20,868 nucleotides of DNA, taken from the NCBI GenBank assembly GCA_046349635.1, contig JAXMBX010000072.1, forward strand, positions 1 through 20,868. The letters are read 5' to 3'. Below the pieces are notes generated by a model that saw nothing but the letters and a program-made list of their open reading frames with translations, made no database searches and was not told the DNA's origin. The translations under genes and the position numbers were made by a program. Source of the DNA: JAXMBX01 sp046349635 (GTDB taxonomy: Bacteria > Planctomycetota > Planctomycetia > Planctomycetales > Planctomycetaceae). Of the stretch, positions 7,740 through 15,405 are shown piece after piece (position 1 is the first letter of the stretch; each line of letters begins with the position of its first letter).

Positions 7740-8897
7740 ATGGCGGTCCCCGTGTCCCAGATGTGGACGGTTGCCACGTATGTCCTTGGTCAACGGATGC
7801 GTGGTGTGCAGCGTTACCCCCTCGTGTTGATGCTCGAACCGTTGTTTCGGTGCAACCTCGCCTGCGCGGGCTGCGGCAAGATCCAATACCCCGCCAACAT
7901 CCTCAAGCAGCATCTCACACCCGAGCAATGCTTCCAGGCGGTCGAGGAATGTGGCGCCCCGATGGTCTCCATCCCCGGCGGCGAGCCCCTCATGCACCCG
8001 CAGATCCAGGAGATCGTCGAAGGACTCATCGCCCGCAAGAAATACATCTATCTCTGCACCAACGCGATCCTCCTCGAAAAACACCTCCACAAATTCAAGC
8101 CCTCGAAATACCTGACGTTCTCGATCCATCTCGACGGCCCGCAGGAAGAGCACGATGCCGCCGTCTGCCGTGATGGCGTCTACGACATCGCCCTCCGCGC
8201 CACGAAACTTGCCATCTCCAAAGGCTTCCGCGTCACCACCAACACCACCCTCTTCGATCACTCCAACCCCGCCCGCCACAGAGAATTTTTCGACCAGATG
8301 ATGGAACTCGGCGTCGAGGGAATGATGATCTCCCCCGGCTACCCGTACGAACGCGCCCCCGACCAGGAACATTTCCTCCAGCGCAACAAAACCATCTCCC
8401 TCTTCAAACGCCTGCTGCACAACCGCAAGAAAAGCTGGCGGTTCAATCAGTCCCCTTTGTTCCTCGAATTCCTCCGTGGCAACTTCGACCTCGAATGCAC
8501 CCCCTGGGGCAATCCGACCTACAACCTCTTCGGCTGGCAGAAACCCTGCTACCTGATCCAGGAAGGTTACGCTTCCACGTTCAAGGAACTGATGGAAACC
8601 ACCGAATGGAAAAACTACGGCCATCGCAGCGGCAACGAGAAATGCACGGACTGCATGGTCCACTGCGGCTATGAACCCAGCGCCGTCAACGCCACCTTCA
8701 CCACCTGGCGCGGCTTCTGGAAAACCGTCACCCTCACCCTCTTCGGCCCGCCGCGGGAAAACAACTCCGCGCTGCTCGATGACCTCGCCTCCGAAGCAAT
8801 GCAGCATTCCGCCGAGCAACTCCCCCCACCGAATCTCGTGTCGCTGAACCTCAACTTCCCCGCCCCCAAACACGAAGAAGCCGAAGCGACCGCGTAG
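7740..8897 (+). CDS. hpnH: Adenosyl-hopene transferase HpnH (radical SAM)
   Basis: HpnH attaches the 5'-deoxyadenosyl group of S-adenosylmethionine to diploptene, giving adenosylhopane, the first step to side-chain-extended hopanoids. From the ATG at 7740 (385 residues) the protein starts MAVPVSQM and carries the radical-SAM cluster motif CNLACAGC with Cys38, Cys42 and Cys45. SIPGGEPLMHPQI and FSIHLDGP are partial-barrel landmarks. The distal Cys residues in CTPWGNPTYN, CYLIQEGY and CTDCMVHCGYEP match the HpnH-type C-terminal extension. GGGAGG sits 6-7 nt upstream of 7740; the in-frame codon at 7692 lacks such a site and adds 16 unlikely residues. No other hopanoid gene (shc, hpnG, hpnC-E) is in the window, so this gene is separated from any cluster. 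An N-terminal hydrophobic helix is absent, fitting a cytoplasmic or peripheral enzyme. Confidence 0.93.
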   Translation: MAVPVSQMWTVATYVLGQRMRGVQRYPLVLMLEPLFRCNLACAGCGKIQYPANILKQHLTPEQCFQAVEECGAPMVSIPGGEPLMHPQIQEIVEGLIARKKYIYLCTNAILLEKHLHKFKPSKYLTFSIHLDGPQEEHDAAVCRDGVYDIALRATKLAISKGFRVTTNTTLFDHSNPARHREFFDQMMELGVEGMMISPGYPYERAPDQEHFLQRNKTISLFKRLLHNRKKSWRFNQSPLFLEFLRGNFDLECTPWGNPTYNLFGWQKPCYLIQEGYASTFKELMETTEWKNYGHRSGNEKCTDCMVHCGYEPSAVNATFTTWRGFWKTVTLTLFGPPRENNSALLDDLASEAMQHSAEQLPPPNLVSLNLNFPAPKHEEAEATA

Positions 8898-8910
8898 CGA
8901 CGATCTTTCA

Positions 8911-8966
8911 CCCTCTCCCCACCGAGGGAGAGGGCAGGGTGAGGGGGCGCTCCAAACGTCTCTGAG
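8911..8966. repeat. Intergenic repeat, family 2 (GAGGGGGC...CGTCTCT)
   Basis: CCCTCTCCCC and GAGGGAGAGGG form an inverted repeat. They are followed by GGGTGAGGGGGCGCTCCAA and ACGTCTCTGAG, as at 5755-5823. It is directly downstream of hpnH, in the gap where hpnH and the DUF4159 gene converge. Confidence 0.7.
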
Positions 8967-8971
8967 CGACA

Positions 8972-9010
8972 GGGTGGCCCGGCCGCCGCGTGGCCGGGTG
9001 GCGAAGCCAC
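8972..9010. repeat. Intergenic double-hairpin repeat, family 1, CCCGGCC subtype
   Basis: The stem CCCGGCC / GGCCGGG is followed by the second stem GTGGC-GAA-GCCAC (8999-9010). It is the same subtype as 12970-13036 but without the CAAGAG tail. Confidence 0.7.
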
Positions 9011-9076
9011 ACTGCCTTGCGCCCTGCGTGTCCACATGCGAATCGACTGTGAACGTATTAACTGTCCTGCGCGTGA

Positions 9077-11482
9077 CTACTGCTGCAAAATATACGTCAC
9101 CACGTTCACTGCAATCTTCACCGCATCCTCATCCACATACCCGTAGCATCCCGTGGACGCCTGCCGTTGCAGCGCGCAACTCAAGTCGTACTTGCTGTAG
9201 ATCACCACGTACCGCCCGTTGATCTCGATCCCCTCCAGCGCCGGCGCCACCTGCACGATCCGCACCCCCGCCACGGCGTCCTTCCCCTCATTCGCCGGTT
9301 CACGACGCCGGACTTTCTGCAGGTCGTGTCCCACCTTCTTCGAGAACATCTCGTGCGTCGCCGGTATCGGCTGCAACTTGTGCTCGGGGAATACCTCCGT
9401 CATCAGCTTGCGAAAACTCTTGTCGAACGGCACCGCCCCGCAGCACGAATCCGCGAATAACACCCCCCCGCGCAACAGATGCTCTCGCAGCTTTTCGATC
9501 TCCGTCTTCCCGAGATCGAACTGGTTCCGCCCGTGCATGTACACCAGCGGAAAATTCGGCAGCGTCGAATCGTTGAGCGGGATGGAAACCTTCTTCGTGG
9601 AGGCATCGATCCCCGCATAGGCATTCAACGCCGCCAGGATATTCGCCACCGCCTCCGGGGCGACATCCCACGATCCGGGATGCCGCAGCTTGGCAATCTG
9701 CAACTGCCCCCGCTGCACGTCGTCATTCGATTTCCGGATCACCAGGTCCTGACGCTCCAGCTTGCTCGGCGGAGACCGCCCCGTCACATACGCGACGATA
9801 TTCACCCCCACTCGCATCGCCTTGTTAATCCGCACTTCCAGATCCCGGCTCCGGTCCGGCTGCTTGGAGATCATCCACTTGTCCCACAGGCACCCCAGGT
9901 CGTGCGGCGAATAGATGATGCTCGTACGGCAGCCGATATCCACCCCCCACAATTCAATCGATTCCGGATCCTGAAACACGAATTCGCTCCGATACACCGG
10001 ATGATCCGATCGCAACCGCGTCAACTTGATCTCATCCCCCGGATACATCTCCTCGATCAGCCGTCGGAAACCCCGGTCGAATTCCACCCGGTCGCACGCC
10101 GCGTCGGCGAGGATAAAGCCCCCCTGCGCCACGAAATCCTTGAGCAGGTTGATCTCTTCCTTGGAAAACGCCGGTGCCTCACGCCCGTTGAAATACAGGA
10201 TCGGAGCCTGCATCAGCTCCTTGACTCCCCCCCGCTTCAGAACGGTGGAGATATTCACCTCCTGCCAGCTCATCAGCTTAGGCCACCCGGTCAATGTGCA
10301 CGTGAAGTCCGTCAGGTTGTGGATATCGCGGCGATGCCGATTCCAAGGCAGATCGGAATTCGATTTCGGACCGGCGTCCCCCACTCCATACTTCAGCTTG
10401 TTGATCAGGACGGGCGACGCCCCCTTGGCGAGAAACAATAGCGCCAGACTCGTCGAGACAATCTGGTCCGCCTCCGTCGTGTCCCCCGACCATCCACCCA
10501 AAAATTGTTTCTGCTTGCTGACCAGCAGCTCCGCCCCCTCCCGATACCAATCGTGTTCCCCCAGGTACCGTTTCGCCGTCAGTCGCCCAGCCCGTTCCAG
10601 GCCATACATGTAATACAAATGCCAGCTTCCCGGCGTCCCCGGGTTCGACATGACCGAGAAATTCCGCTCCAGCCAATGCAACCCCAGATCAATCTCCTTA
10701 TGCGCGGCAATCTGTCCGCAACAGATCGGGGTGCCATCCGGGTTCTCATCCGGCGTTTCCCGCAAGACGGAATCAATGATCGCCAGGCTCGCAATTCCCG
10801 CCACAGTCATGCTGCCCGAACTTTGCGGTACTCCCGCGTGATACGTCCAACTCCCATTCGGCTTTTGCATGTGATGCCAATACCGCTTGGCCAGCACCCA
10901 CACGTTCCGATCCACCGGCACACCCGCAAATTGCGCTTCCCGCAAACTCAGGATCGCATACTGCGAGCAACTGTTGTCGACGTAATCCCCCTCCAGGCCG
11001 TAACCCCACCCTCCTGCATTCGGTCCGGCTTTTCTCTGGGCACGCTCCAGAAAGCTCACGATCCGCATCATCTGCGCCTGGTCCCGCTGCCCGTCTTTCG
11101 CCGTCGCCAGTGCCATCAGGATCACGGACACTTCATAGATGGAACCGTGCCCATCCGGCATCCGGGTCCGACGCAGATAATCCAGCCCGCGCGCCACCGC
11201 ATCATCGTCGGGTGTCAGCCCCGAACTCAGCAGCGACAGCACCGCCAGCCCCGAGACACCCAGGGGAAATCGGACGGAGATCCCCGATGAGGGTGTGTTC
11301 CAGGAACCATCCTGGGCACTTCCATCCTTGACCTGCATCGTCTTCAGGAACTTCTGGGCATCCTCCACCGATTTCCGGACCGCTTCATCGAGCGAACCCT
11401 GCCCGTATACGGGAGTCGGCCCGCAAGCCAACCCTGTCCCGAGCAGCAGACAGGCAATCACGATGAAGCGCAACACGGGCAA
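9077..11482 (-). CDS. Secreted prenyltransferase-like (alpha/alpha toroid) protein with two DUF4159 domains
   Basis: An 801-residue exported protein. Residues 1-28 form a signal peptide (hydrophobic FIVIACLLLGTGLA). Residues 30-355 carry squalene-cyclase/prenyltransferase-type repeats with G-x-W motifs (GSWNT, GGWGYG, GSWTYH, GGWSGD). The DXDD acid of squalene-hopene cyclase is absent, so a cyclase role is not supported. Residues about 400-580 and 590-801 are two DUF4159 copies. Each has a buried strand and a Gly-Gly-Phe/Val-x-x-A-D turn (VAQGGFILADAACDRVEFDR; LLRGGVLFADSCCGAVPFDK) and a FRxLxxExxP helix. The start is a TTG at 11482 with GGAGG six bases before it. Function is unknown. In planctomycetes such proteins cluster with MoxR and DUF58 genes, as here, where moxR is divergent across 180 bp. 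Confidence 0.85.
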   Translation of the reverse strand: MPVLRFIVIACLLLGTGLACGPTPVYGQGSLDEAVRKSVEDAQKFLKTMQVKDGSAQDGSWNTPSSGISVRFPLGVSGLAVLSLLSSGLTPDDDAVARGLDYLRRTRMPDGHGSIYEVSVILMALATAKDGQRDQAQMMRIVSFLERAQRKAGPNAGGWGYGLEGDYVDNSCSQYAILSLREAQFAGVPVDRNVWVLAKRYWHHMQKPNGSWTYHAGVPQSSGSMTVAGIASLAIIDSVLRETPDENPDGTPICCGQIAAHKEIDLGLHWLERNFSVMSNPGTPGSWHLYYMYGLERAGRLTAKRYLGEHDWYREGAELLVSKQKQFLGGWSGDTTEADQIVSTSLALLFLAKGASPVLINKLKYGVGDAGPKSNSDLPWNRHRRDIHNLTDFTCTLTGWPKLMSWQEVNISTVLKRGGVKELMQAPILYFNGREAPAFSKEEINLLKDFVAQGGFILADAACDRVEFDRGFRRLIEEMYPGDEIKLTRLRSDHPVYRSEFVFQDPESIELWGVDIGCRTSIIYSPHDLGCLWDKWMISKQPDRSRDLEVRINKAMRVGVNIVAYVTGRSPPSKLERQDLVIRKSNDDVQRGQLQIAKLRHPGSWDVAPEAVANILAALNAYAGIDASTKKVSIPLNDSTLPNFPLVYMHGRNQFDLGKTEIEKLREHLLRGGVLFADSCCGAVPFDKSFRKLMTEVFPEHKLQPIPATHEMFSKKVGHDLQKVRRREPANEGKDAVAGVRIVQVAPALEGIEINGRYVVIYSKYDLSCALQRQASTGCYGYVDEDAVKIAVNVVTYILQQ

Positions 11483-11514
11483 GAATGACCTCCGTATGAG
11501 AAATGGTCTCTATT

Positions 11515-11544
11515 AGTATATCACGCCCTGACGAGCCCGATCAA
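11515..11544 (-). promoter_or_regulatory. Sigma70-like promoter for the DUF4159 gene
   Basis: On the minus strand TTGATC (11544-11539) and TATACT (11520-11515) are separated by 18 nt and lie about 33 nt before the TTG start. Four of six and five of six consensus bases match. Confidence 0.55.
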
Positions 11545-11582
11545 AAAGCCAAAAGCCGGAAACTCGTCACTTTTAACCCTGC

Positions 11583-11611
11583 TTGATGTCCGGTTTTCAG
11601 GGGTCTACAAT
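11583..11611 (+). promoter_or_regulatory. Sigma70-like promoter for the moxR gene
   Basis: TTGATG (11583-11588) and TACAAT (11606-11611) have an ideal 17-nt spacer and lie about 51 nt before the GTG start. It is back to back with the promoter of the DUF4159 gene, with 38 nt between the two -35 boxes. Confidence 0.6.
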
Positions 11612-11662
11612 TCGAGCGACGTTCCCACGCATCATCACACCTCACGGAAATCGAGGCGGAGT

Positions 11663-12679
11663 GTGCCCCCCGAACAAAAAGACTTTGACGAGTTTCTGGA
11701 TAAATTCAAACGCCATCGCGATCTGATGGCCGAGGAACTGCACAAAGTCATCATTGGGCAGGATGCGGTGATTGAGCAGATTCTGGCGGCTATCTTCACC
11801 GGCGGGCATTGCCTCCTCGTCGGCGTCCCCGGTCTTGCTAAGACCCTCGTCGTCAGCACCATCGCCCGCATCCTCGATGTCTCCTTCAAGCGGATTCAGT
11901 TCACGCCCGACCTGATGCCCTCCGACATCACCGGCACGAACGTTCTGGACGAGCAGGAAAGCGGCCGCCGTGAATTCCGCTTCGTGCAAGGTCCCGTCTT
12001 CACAAACATCCTGCTCGCCGACGAAATTAACCGCACACCCCCCAAAACCCAGGCCGCACTCCTCCAGGCCATGCAGGAACGGGAAGTCACCGTCGGCCAG
12101 ACCACCTACCCCATTCCCGACCCTTTCTTCGTCATCGCCACGCAAAACCCCATAGAGCAGGAAGGCACCTATCCTCTCCCCGAAGCCCAGCTCGACCGCT
12201 TCATGTTCAACGTCAAAGTCGATTACCCCAGCTTTGATGAAGAGGAAAAGATCCTCGCCGCCACCACCTCCGGAGAAAAACCCGAAGTCCGCAAAGTCCT
12301 CTCCGCCCGTTCGATCCAGTATCTGCAGAAGCAGATCAGCATGATCGAAATTTCCCCGCACGCCGTCACCTATGTCGCCCGCCTCGTCCGCAGTACTCGC
12401 CCCCGCGATCTCTCCGCCCCCAAGTTCGTCCGCGAACTGGTGGATTGGGGAGCCGGTCCCCGCGCCGGACAGTACCTGATCGCCGGGGCCAAGGCCCTCG
12501 CCGCAATGGACGGACGCCCCAGCGTCGCGCTCGACGACGTCCGCAAAGTCGCCGTGCCCGTCCTCAGGCACAGAATCTCCACCAACTTTCAGGCCCAGGC
12601 GGAAGGCCTCACCACCGACGACCTGGTCATTCGCCTCGTCAAAGAGACCCCCGAACCCCCCATTCCCAAATACAATTAA
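11663..12679 (+). CDS. MoxR-family AAA+ ATPase
   Basis: A 338-residue AAA+ ATPase thought to act as a chaperone that matures or remodels partner proteins, often with VWA/DUF58 partners. Visible are Walker A GVPGLAKT (54-61), the DLMPSDITG loop (83-91), Walker B ILLADE (116-121), sensor 1 ATQNP (159-163), and EGTYPLPEAQLDRF (167-180), which contains the arginine finger region. The MoxR lid domain is at the C-terminus. The start is GTG at 11663, supported by a purine-rich GGCGGAG just upstream; no ATG suits the family N-terminus. The DUF58 gene follows on the same strand, but 385 bp away behind three repeats, so the usual tight moxR-DUF58 operon is interrupted here. The usual BatA-like VWA membrane genes are not present. 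Confidence 0.93.
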   Translation: MPPEQKDFDEFLDKFKRHRDLMAEELHKVIIGQDAVIEQILAAIFTGGHCLLVGVPGLAKTLVVSTIARILDVSFKRIQFTPDLMPSDITGTNVLDEQESGRREFRFVQGPVFTNILLADEINRTPPKTQAALLQAMQEREVTVGQTTYPIPDPFFVIATQNPIEQEGTYPLPEAQLDRFMFNVKVDYPSFDEEEKILAATTSGEKPEVRKVLSARSIQYLQKQISMIEISPHAVTYVARLVRSTRPRDLSAPKFVRELVDWGAGPRAGQYLIAGAKALAAMDGRPSVALDDVRKVAVPVLRHRISTNFQAQAEGLTTDDLVIRLVKETPEPPIPKYN

Positions 12680-12688
12680 ACCAATTCT

Positions 12689-12760
12689 GGGTGACACAGG
12701 TTGCCGGTACTCCGGCTACCTGTGTGGCGCCAGCCACAAGAGAAGAGTTCAATTCGACCC
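12689..12760. repeat. Intergenic double-hairpin repeat, family 1, CAGGTTGCC subtype with tail
   Basis: ACACAGGTTGCCGG and CCGGCTACCTGTGT form the first stem, and TGTGGC-GCCA-GCCACA the second. The tail AAGAGAAGAGTTCAATTCGA follows and is shared exactly with the copy at 12970-13036. Confidence 0.8.
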
Positions 12761-12837
12761 TCAAGGTTTTCTTTTACTAGCCCGGAGCGGCACGACTTTT
12801 TGCACAAGTCGTCGTAAGTTGTTGAAGTCAGATGATT

Positions 12838-12904
12838 CTGGGTGGCCCATACGCCCGCAGGGCGTGTGGGTGGCGAAGCCACAAGAGGCGAATTCAATTT
12901 GATG
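12838..12904. repeat. Intergenic double-hairpin repeat, family 1, ACGCC subtype
   Basis: GGGTGGCCCATACGCC and GGCGTGTGGG form the first stem. The second stem is GTGGC-GAA-GCCAC, with tail AAGAGGCGAATTCAATTTGA. Like the copy at 12689 it is preceded by ATTCTGGGTG. Confidence 0.8.
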
Positions 12905-12969
12905 TGGGTGGCTGGGGTCAAGGCGCCCCAGATCAAGTAACACCGTGCCGCAGCCCCCAGTCTTTCCCA

Positions 12970-13036
12970 TGTGGCCCGGCCGCCGCGACGCGGCGCCCGG
13001 GTCGCGCAGCGACAAGAGAAGAGTTCAATTCGACCC
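12970..13036. repeat. Intergenic double-hairpin repeat, family 1, CCCGGCC subtype with compensated stem
   Basis: The first stem includes CGCCGC / GCGGCG. The second stem is GTCGC (13001-13005) / GCGAC (13009-13013), where most other copies have GTGGC/GCCAC, so both arms changed together. It ends with the same AAGAGAAGAGTTCAATTCGA tail as the copy at 12689-12760. Confidence 0.75.
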
Positions 13037-13064
13037 GCGATAATCCTGTGTGAACGAGCACACC

Positions 13065-13961
13065 ATGCCCACCGCAGAACAATACCTGAAGCCGGAAGTC
13101 ATTCGGACCGTCTCCCGGCTGGATCTGCGGGCCCGCTTCATCGTCGAAGGCTTCCTCTCCGGTCTGCACGCCAGCCCCTTCCATGGCTTCAGCGTCGAAT
13201 TCAGCGAGCATCGCCGCTATTCCACCGGCGACGATCCCAAGGACATCGACTGGCTCGTCTACGCCAAAACCGACCGCATTTACGTCAAGAAATACCAGGC
13301 CGAAACCAACATCACCGGCTATCTGGTCATGGACCTCTCCGAGAGCATGGCCTATACCTACCGCCAGCAACTCAACAAGTTCGAATATGCCGTCTGCCTG
13401 GCAGCCGCCCTCGGCTACATGATGATCCATCAGCAGGATCCCGTCGGACTCATCACCTTCGACCAGAAAATCCGCCAGTCTCTTCCCGCCCGCAGCAAAC
13501 GCACCCAGCTTGGAAACATCCTCGCGTTGCTAAGCCGCCTCAAACCCGAAGGGCAGACCGACGTCGCCCAGAGTCTCCGCCAGATCTGCTCCATGCTGCG
13601 GCATCGCAGCCTCGTCATGCTCTTTTCGGATCTCCTCACCGATCCCGAGCCGGTTCTGCAGAGCCTGCATCTCCTCCGGCACGCTGGCCATGACGTCATC
13701 CTGTTCCACATCCTGGATGAGGCCGAGGTCAATTTTCCGTTTCAGGGGATGGTCGATCTGAAAGACCCGGAAAGCGGCCAATCCCAGATCCTCGATGCCG
13801 TCGGGATGCGGAGCGACTATCTCGACACGGTTCGCGAGTTTTGCGACCAATACCGTCGCGATTGTCTCGCCATGGGCACGGATTACGTCCCCCTCAATAC
13901 GAGCATGCCCTTCGACCGGGCCTTGTTGGAGTATCTCTCGCAGCGCCAGGCTCGTTTTTAA
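13065..13961 (+). CDS. DUF58 domain protein (MoxR partner)
   Basis: A 298-residue soluble DUF58 protein. The diagnostic block is VEFSEHRRYSTGDDPKDIDW (residues 44-63), followed by KTDRIYVKKYQAETN. A VWA-like fold then begins with VMDLSESM (88-95), in which Asp90, Ser92 and Ser94 give a DxSxS metal-binding pattern. Such proteins are usually encoded next to a MoxR ATPase and are believed to be its partners; a precise activity is not established. I chose the ATG at 13065 (MPTAEQYLKPEVI) because it matches the family start; a GTG at 13050 would add five residues. No transmembrane segment is obvious. The gene ends 464 bp before the ABC operon. Confidence 0.92.
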   Translation: MPTAEQYLKPEVIRTVSRLDLRARFIVEGFLSGLHASPFHGFSVEFSEHRRYSTGDDPKDIDWLVYAKTDRIYVKKYQAETNITGYLVMDLSESMAYTYRQQLNKFEYAVCLAAALGYMMIHQQDPVGLITFDQKIRQSLPARSKRTQLGNILALLSRLKPEGQTDVAQSLRQICSMLRHRSLVMLFSDLLTDPEPVLQSLHLLRHAGHDVILFHILDEAEVNFPFQGMVDLKDPESGQSQILDAVGMRSDYLDTVREFCDQYRRDCLAMGTDYVPLNTSMPFDRALLEYLSQRQARF

Positions 13962-14425
13962 GTCCAGACAGGCCCCAATCCGGTCGACACAACGGCCGTC
14001 AAAACTTACGGTTACAGCGCGACCGTTATAGCTGGAGCAACACCCGAACCGACCCCCTATTTCTCCCTAAATTGCCTTGAATTCCCCTTTTCGGTCACTT
14101 AGATTGACCAATCCACGTCTCTCCATGGCTTTTTGTCTCCAGGGCTTTTTGCCAGCGTGGCTTTTGTCAGCCGGGCTGAAGGTCTGCGCCAGGCTGGCAG
14201 AATTTCGGGAAAATTTCGGGATTCCTCCCCGATCTTTTCTGACGCTTCTCCAACACATTGGCCAACTTGGTCGTAGTCGCTAGTGCCGGAGATCCGTCTC
14301 AGGAATCTCTCGCGATTCCGCTTCCAAGGCCCATTAAGAACCAGAGTCGGTGCGGAACGGATCGGGACAGTATCCTCCCGTTCCCAGCCGGTGATCTCAT
14401 TTTCATTGCACGCTAAAGGTTTTCG
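13962..14425. other. 464-bp intergenic region upstream of the ABC exporter operon
   Basis: No convincing gene; short ORFs here have no recognisable family and no ribosome site. It contains three imperfect direct repeats of GGCTTTTTG (about 14124-14168) and a tandem AATTTCGGGA / AATTTCGGG (14201-14210 and 14212-14221). The promoter or leader of the downstream operon must lie here, but no strong -35/-10 pair stands out. Confidence 0.5.
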
Positions 14426-15325
14426 ATGCAACCCGAATCCGTCATCCAAATCCGTAATCTCTCGAAGATCTATCGCGATTTCTGGGGCCGCAAGAAAGTC
14501 CACGCTCTGAAATCTCTCAGCCTGGACGTCTACAAGGGGGAAGTCTTCGGTCTCCTCGGTCCGAACGGTTCCGGGAAAACGACCACCCTCAAGCTCCTCC
14601 TCGGGCTCCTCTTCCCCACCGACGGTGCCGTCACCGTCCTCGGAAAGGCCGCCACCGACGTCACCAAGAACGAGCGCATCGGCTACCTCCCCGAAGAAAG
14701 CTACCTCTATCGCTTCCTCAACGCCGAGGAAACCCTCGACTTCTACGGCCGACTCTTCAAAATGAGCAACGCCGAACGCATCCGCCGACGCAACGAACTG
14801 ATCGAACGCGTCGGCATCGGCCACGCCCGCAAGCGCCAGTTGAAAGAATACTCCAAGGGGATGACCCGCCGTATCGGTCTCGCCCAGGCCCTGATCAATG
14901 ATCCCGATCTCGTCCTCCTCGACGAACCCACCAGCGGTCTCGACCCCCTCGGTAGCCGAGACATGAAAGACCTCATCCTCCGCCTCAAGAGCGAAGGCAA
15001 GACCGTCGTCATGTCCAGCCACCTCCTCGCCGACGTCCAGGACGTCTGCGACCGCATCGCGATTCTCTACGGCGGCGAACTCAAGGTTCTCGACCGCGTC
15101 GATGAACTCCTCAAAGACCAGGGAATCACCCAGATCCGGGCCGAAAAACTCACTCCCGAAGCCATCAAGGAAGTCGAAGCGGTCATCGCCCGGCATTCCA
15201 GCAAGGTCCTCAGCGTCGATCATCCCCAGAACAGCCTTGAGGATCTCTTCCTCAAGACCGTTCATGAAAGCGTCGCACGTCCGGGAACGCGGCATGTCAA
15301 CGAGTCACCTGCCGCCAAATCGTAA
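14426..15325 (+). CDS. ABC transporter ATP-binding protein (exporter, ABC-2 partner)
   Basis: A 299-residue nucleotide-binding subunit that powers the permease encoded next. Motifs are Walker A GPNGSGKT (45-52), the Q-loop region IGYLPEES (85-92) with Glu in the usual Gln place, and signature YSKGM (142-146). Walker B is LVLLDEP (162-168), then the D-loop SGLDP and switch His199 in MSSHLLADV. The PEES/YSKGM variants are normal for the ABC-2 (CcmA/NatA-like) subfamily. The C-terminal ~70 residues form a small accessory domain. No strong Shine-Dalgarno precedes the ATG at 14426. The permease starts 80 bp downstream, suggesting one transcript. The substrate cannot be inferred from this subunit. 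Confidence 0.93.
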   Translation: MQPESVIQIRNLSKIYRDFWGRKKVHALKSLSLDVYKGEVFGLLGPNGSGKTTTLKLLLGLLFPTDGAVTVLGKAATDVTKNERIGYLPEESYLYRFLNAEETLDFYGRLFKMSNAERIRRRNELIERVGIGHARKRQLKEYSKGMTRRIGLAQALINDPDLVLLDEPTSGLDPLGSRDMKDLILRLKSEGKTVVMSSHLLADVQDVCDRIAILYGGELKVLDRVDELLKDQGITQIRAEKLTPEAIKEVEAVIARHSSKVLSVDHPQNSLEDLFLKTVHESVARPGTRHVNESPAAKS

Positions 15326-15405
15326 GCTCAAAAACCTGGATTTTCGCCTCGCCGTTTGATTGATTCTGCTCATTTTCGAATTCAACATCCCCCACCGGGT
15401 GTGAC

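Larger units (their letters stand above)
12680..13064. other. 385-bp spacer between moxR and the DUF58 gene, with three repeat copies
   Basis: No gene is visible. It holds three family 1 copies (12689-12760, 12838-12904, 12970-13036), all in the same orientation. A separate perfect hairpin, ACGACTT (12792-12798) with AAGTCGT (12806-12812), is not followed by a T-run. The last repeat ends about 30 bp before the DUF58 start. Confidence 0.6.

Noticed and set aside
9077..11482. Squalene-hopene cyclase, tempting because hpnH is next door
   Set aside because: There is no DXDD motif, the repeat domain is short (~330 residues), and a signal peptide and two DUF4159 domains are present.
12792..12812. 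Rho-independent terminator after moxR at the ACGACTT/AAGTCGT hairpin
   Set aside because: The stem is only 7 bp, not GC-rich, and no T-tract follows it.
12689..13036. CRISPR-like array
   Set aside because: The three units differ in sequence, are 67-72 bp long with unequal spacing, and have relatives scattered as single copies; no cas genes are seen.
14077..14283. 68-codon ORF upstream of the ABC operon
   Set aside because: There is no ribosome site, no recognisable family, and it spans the short direct repeats.
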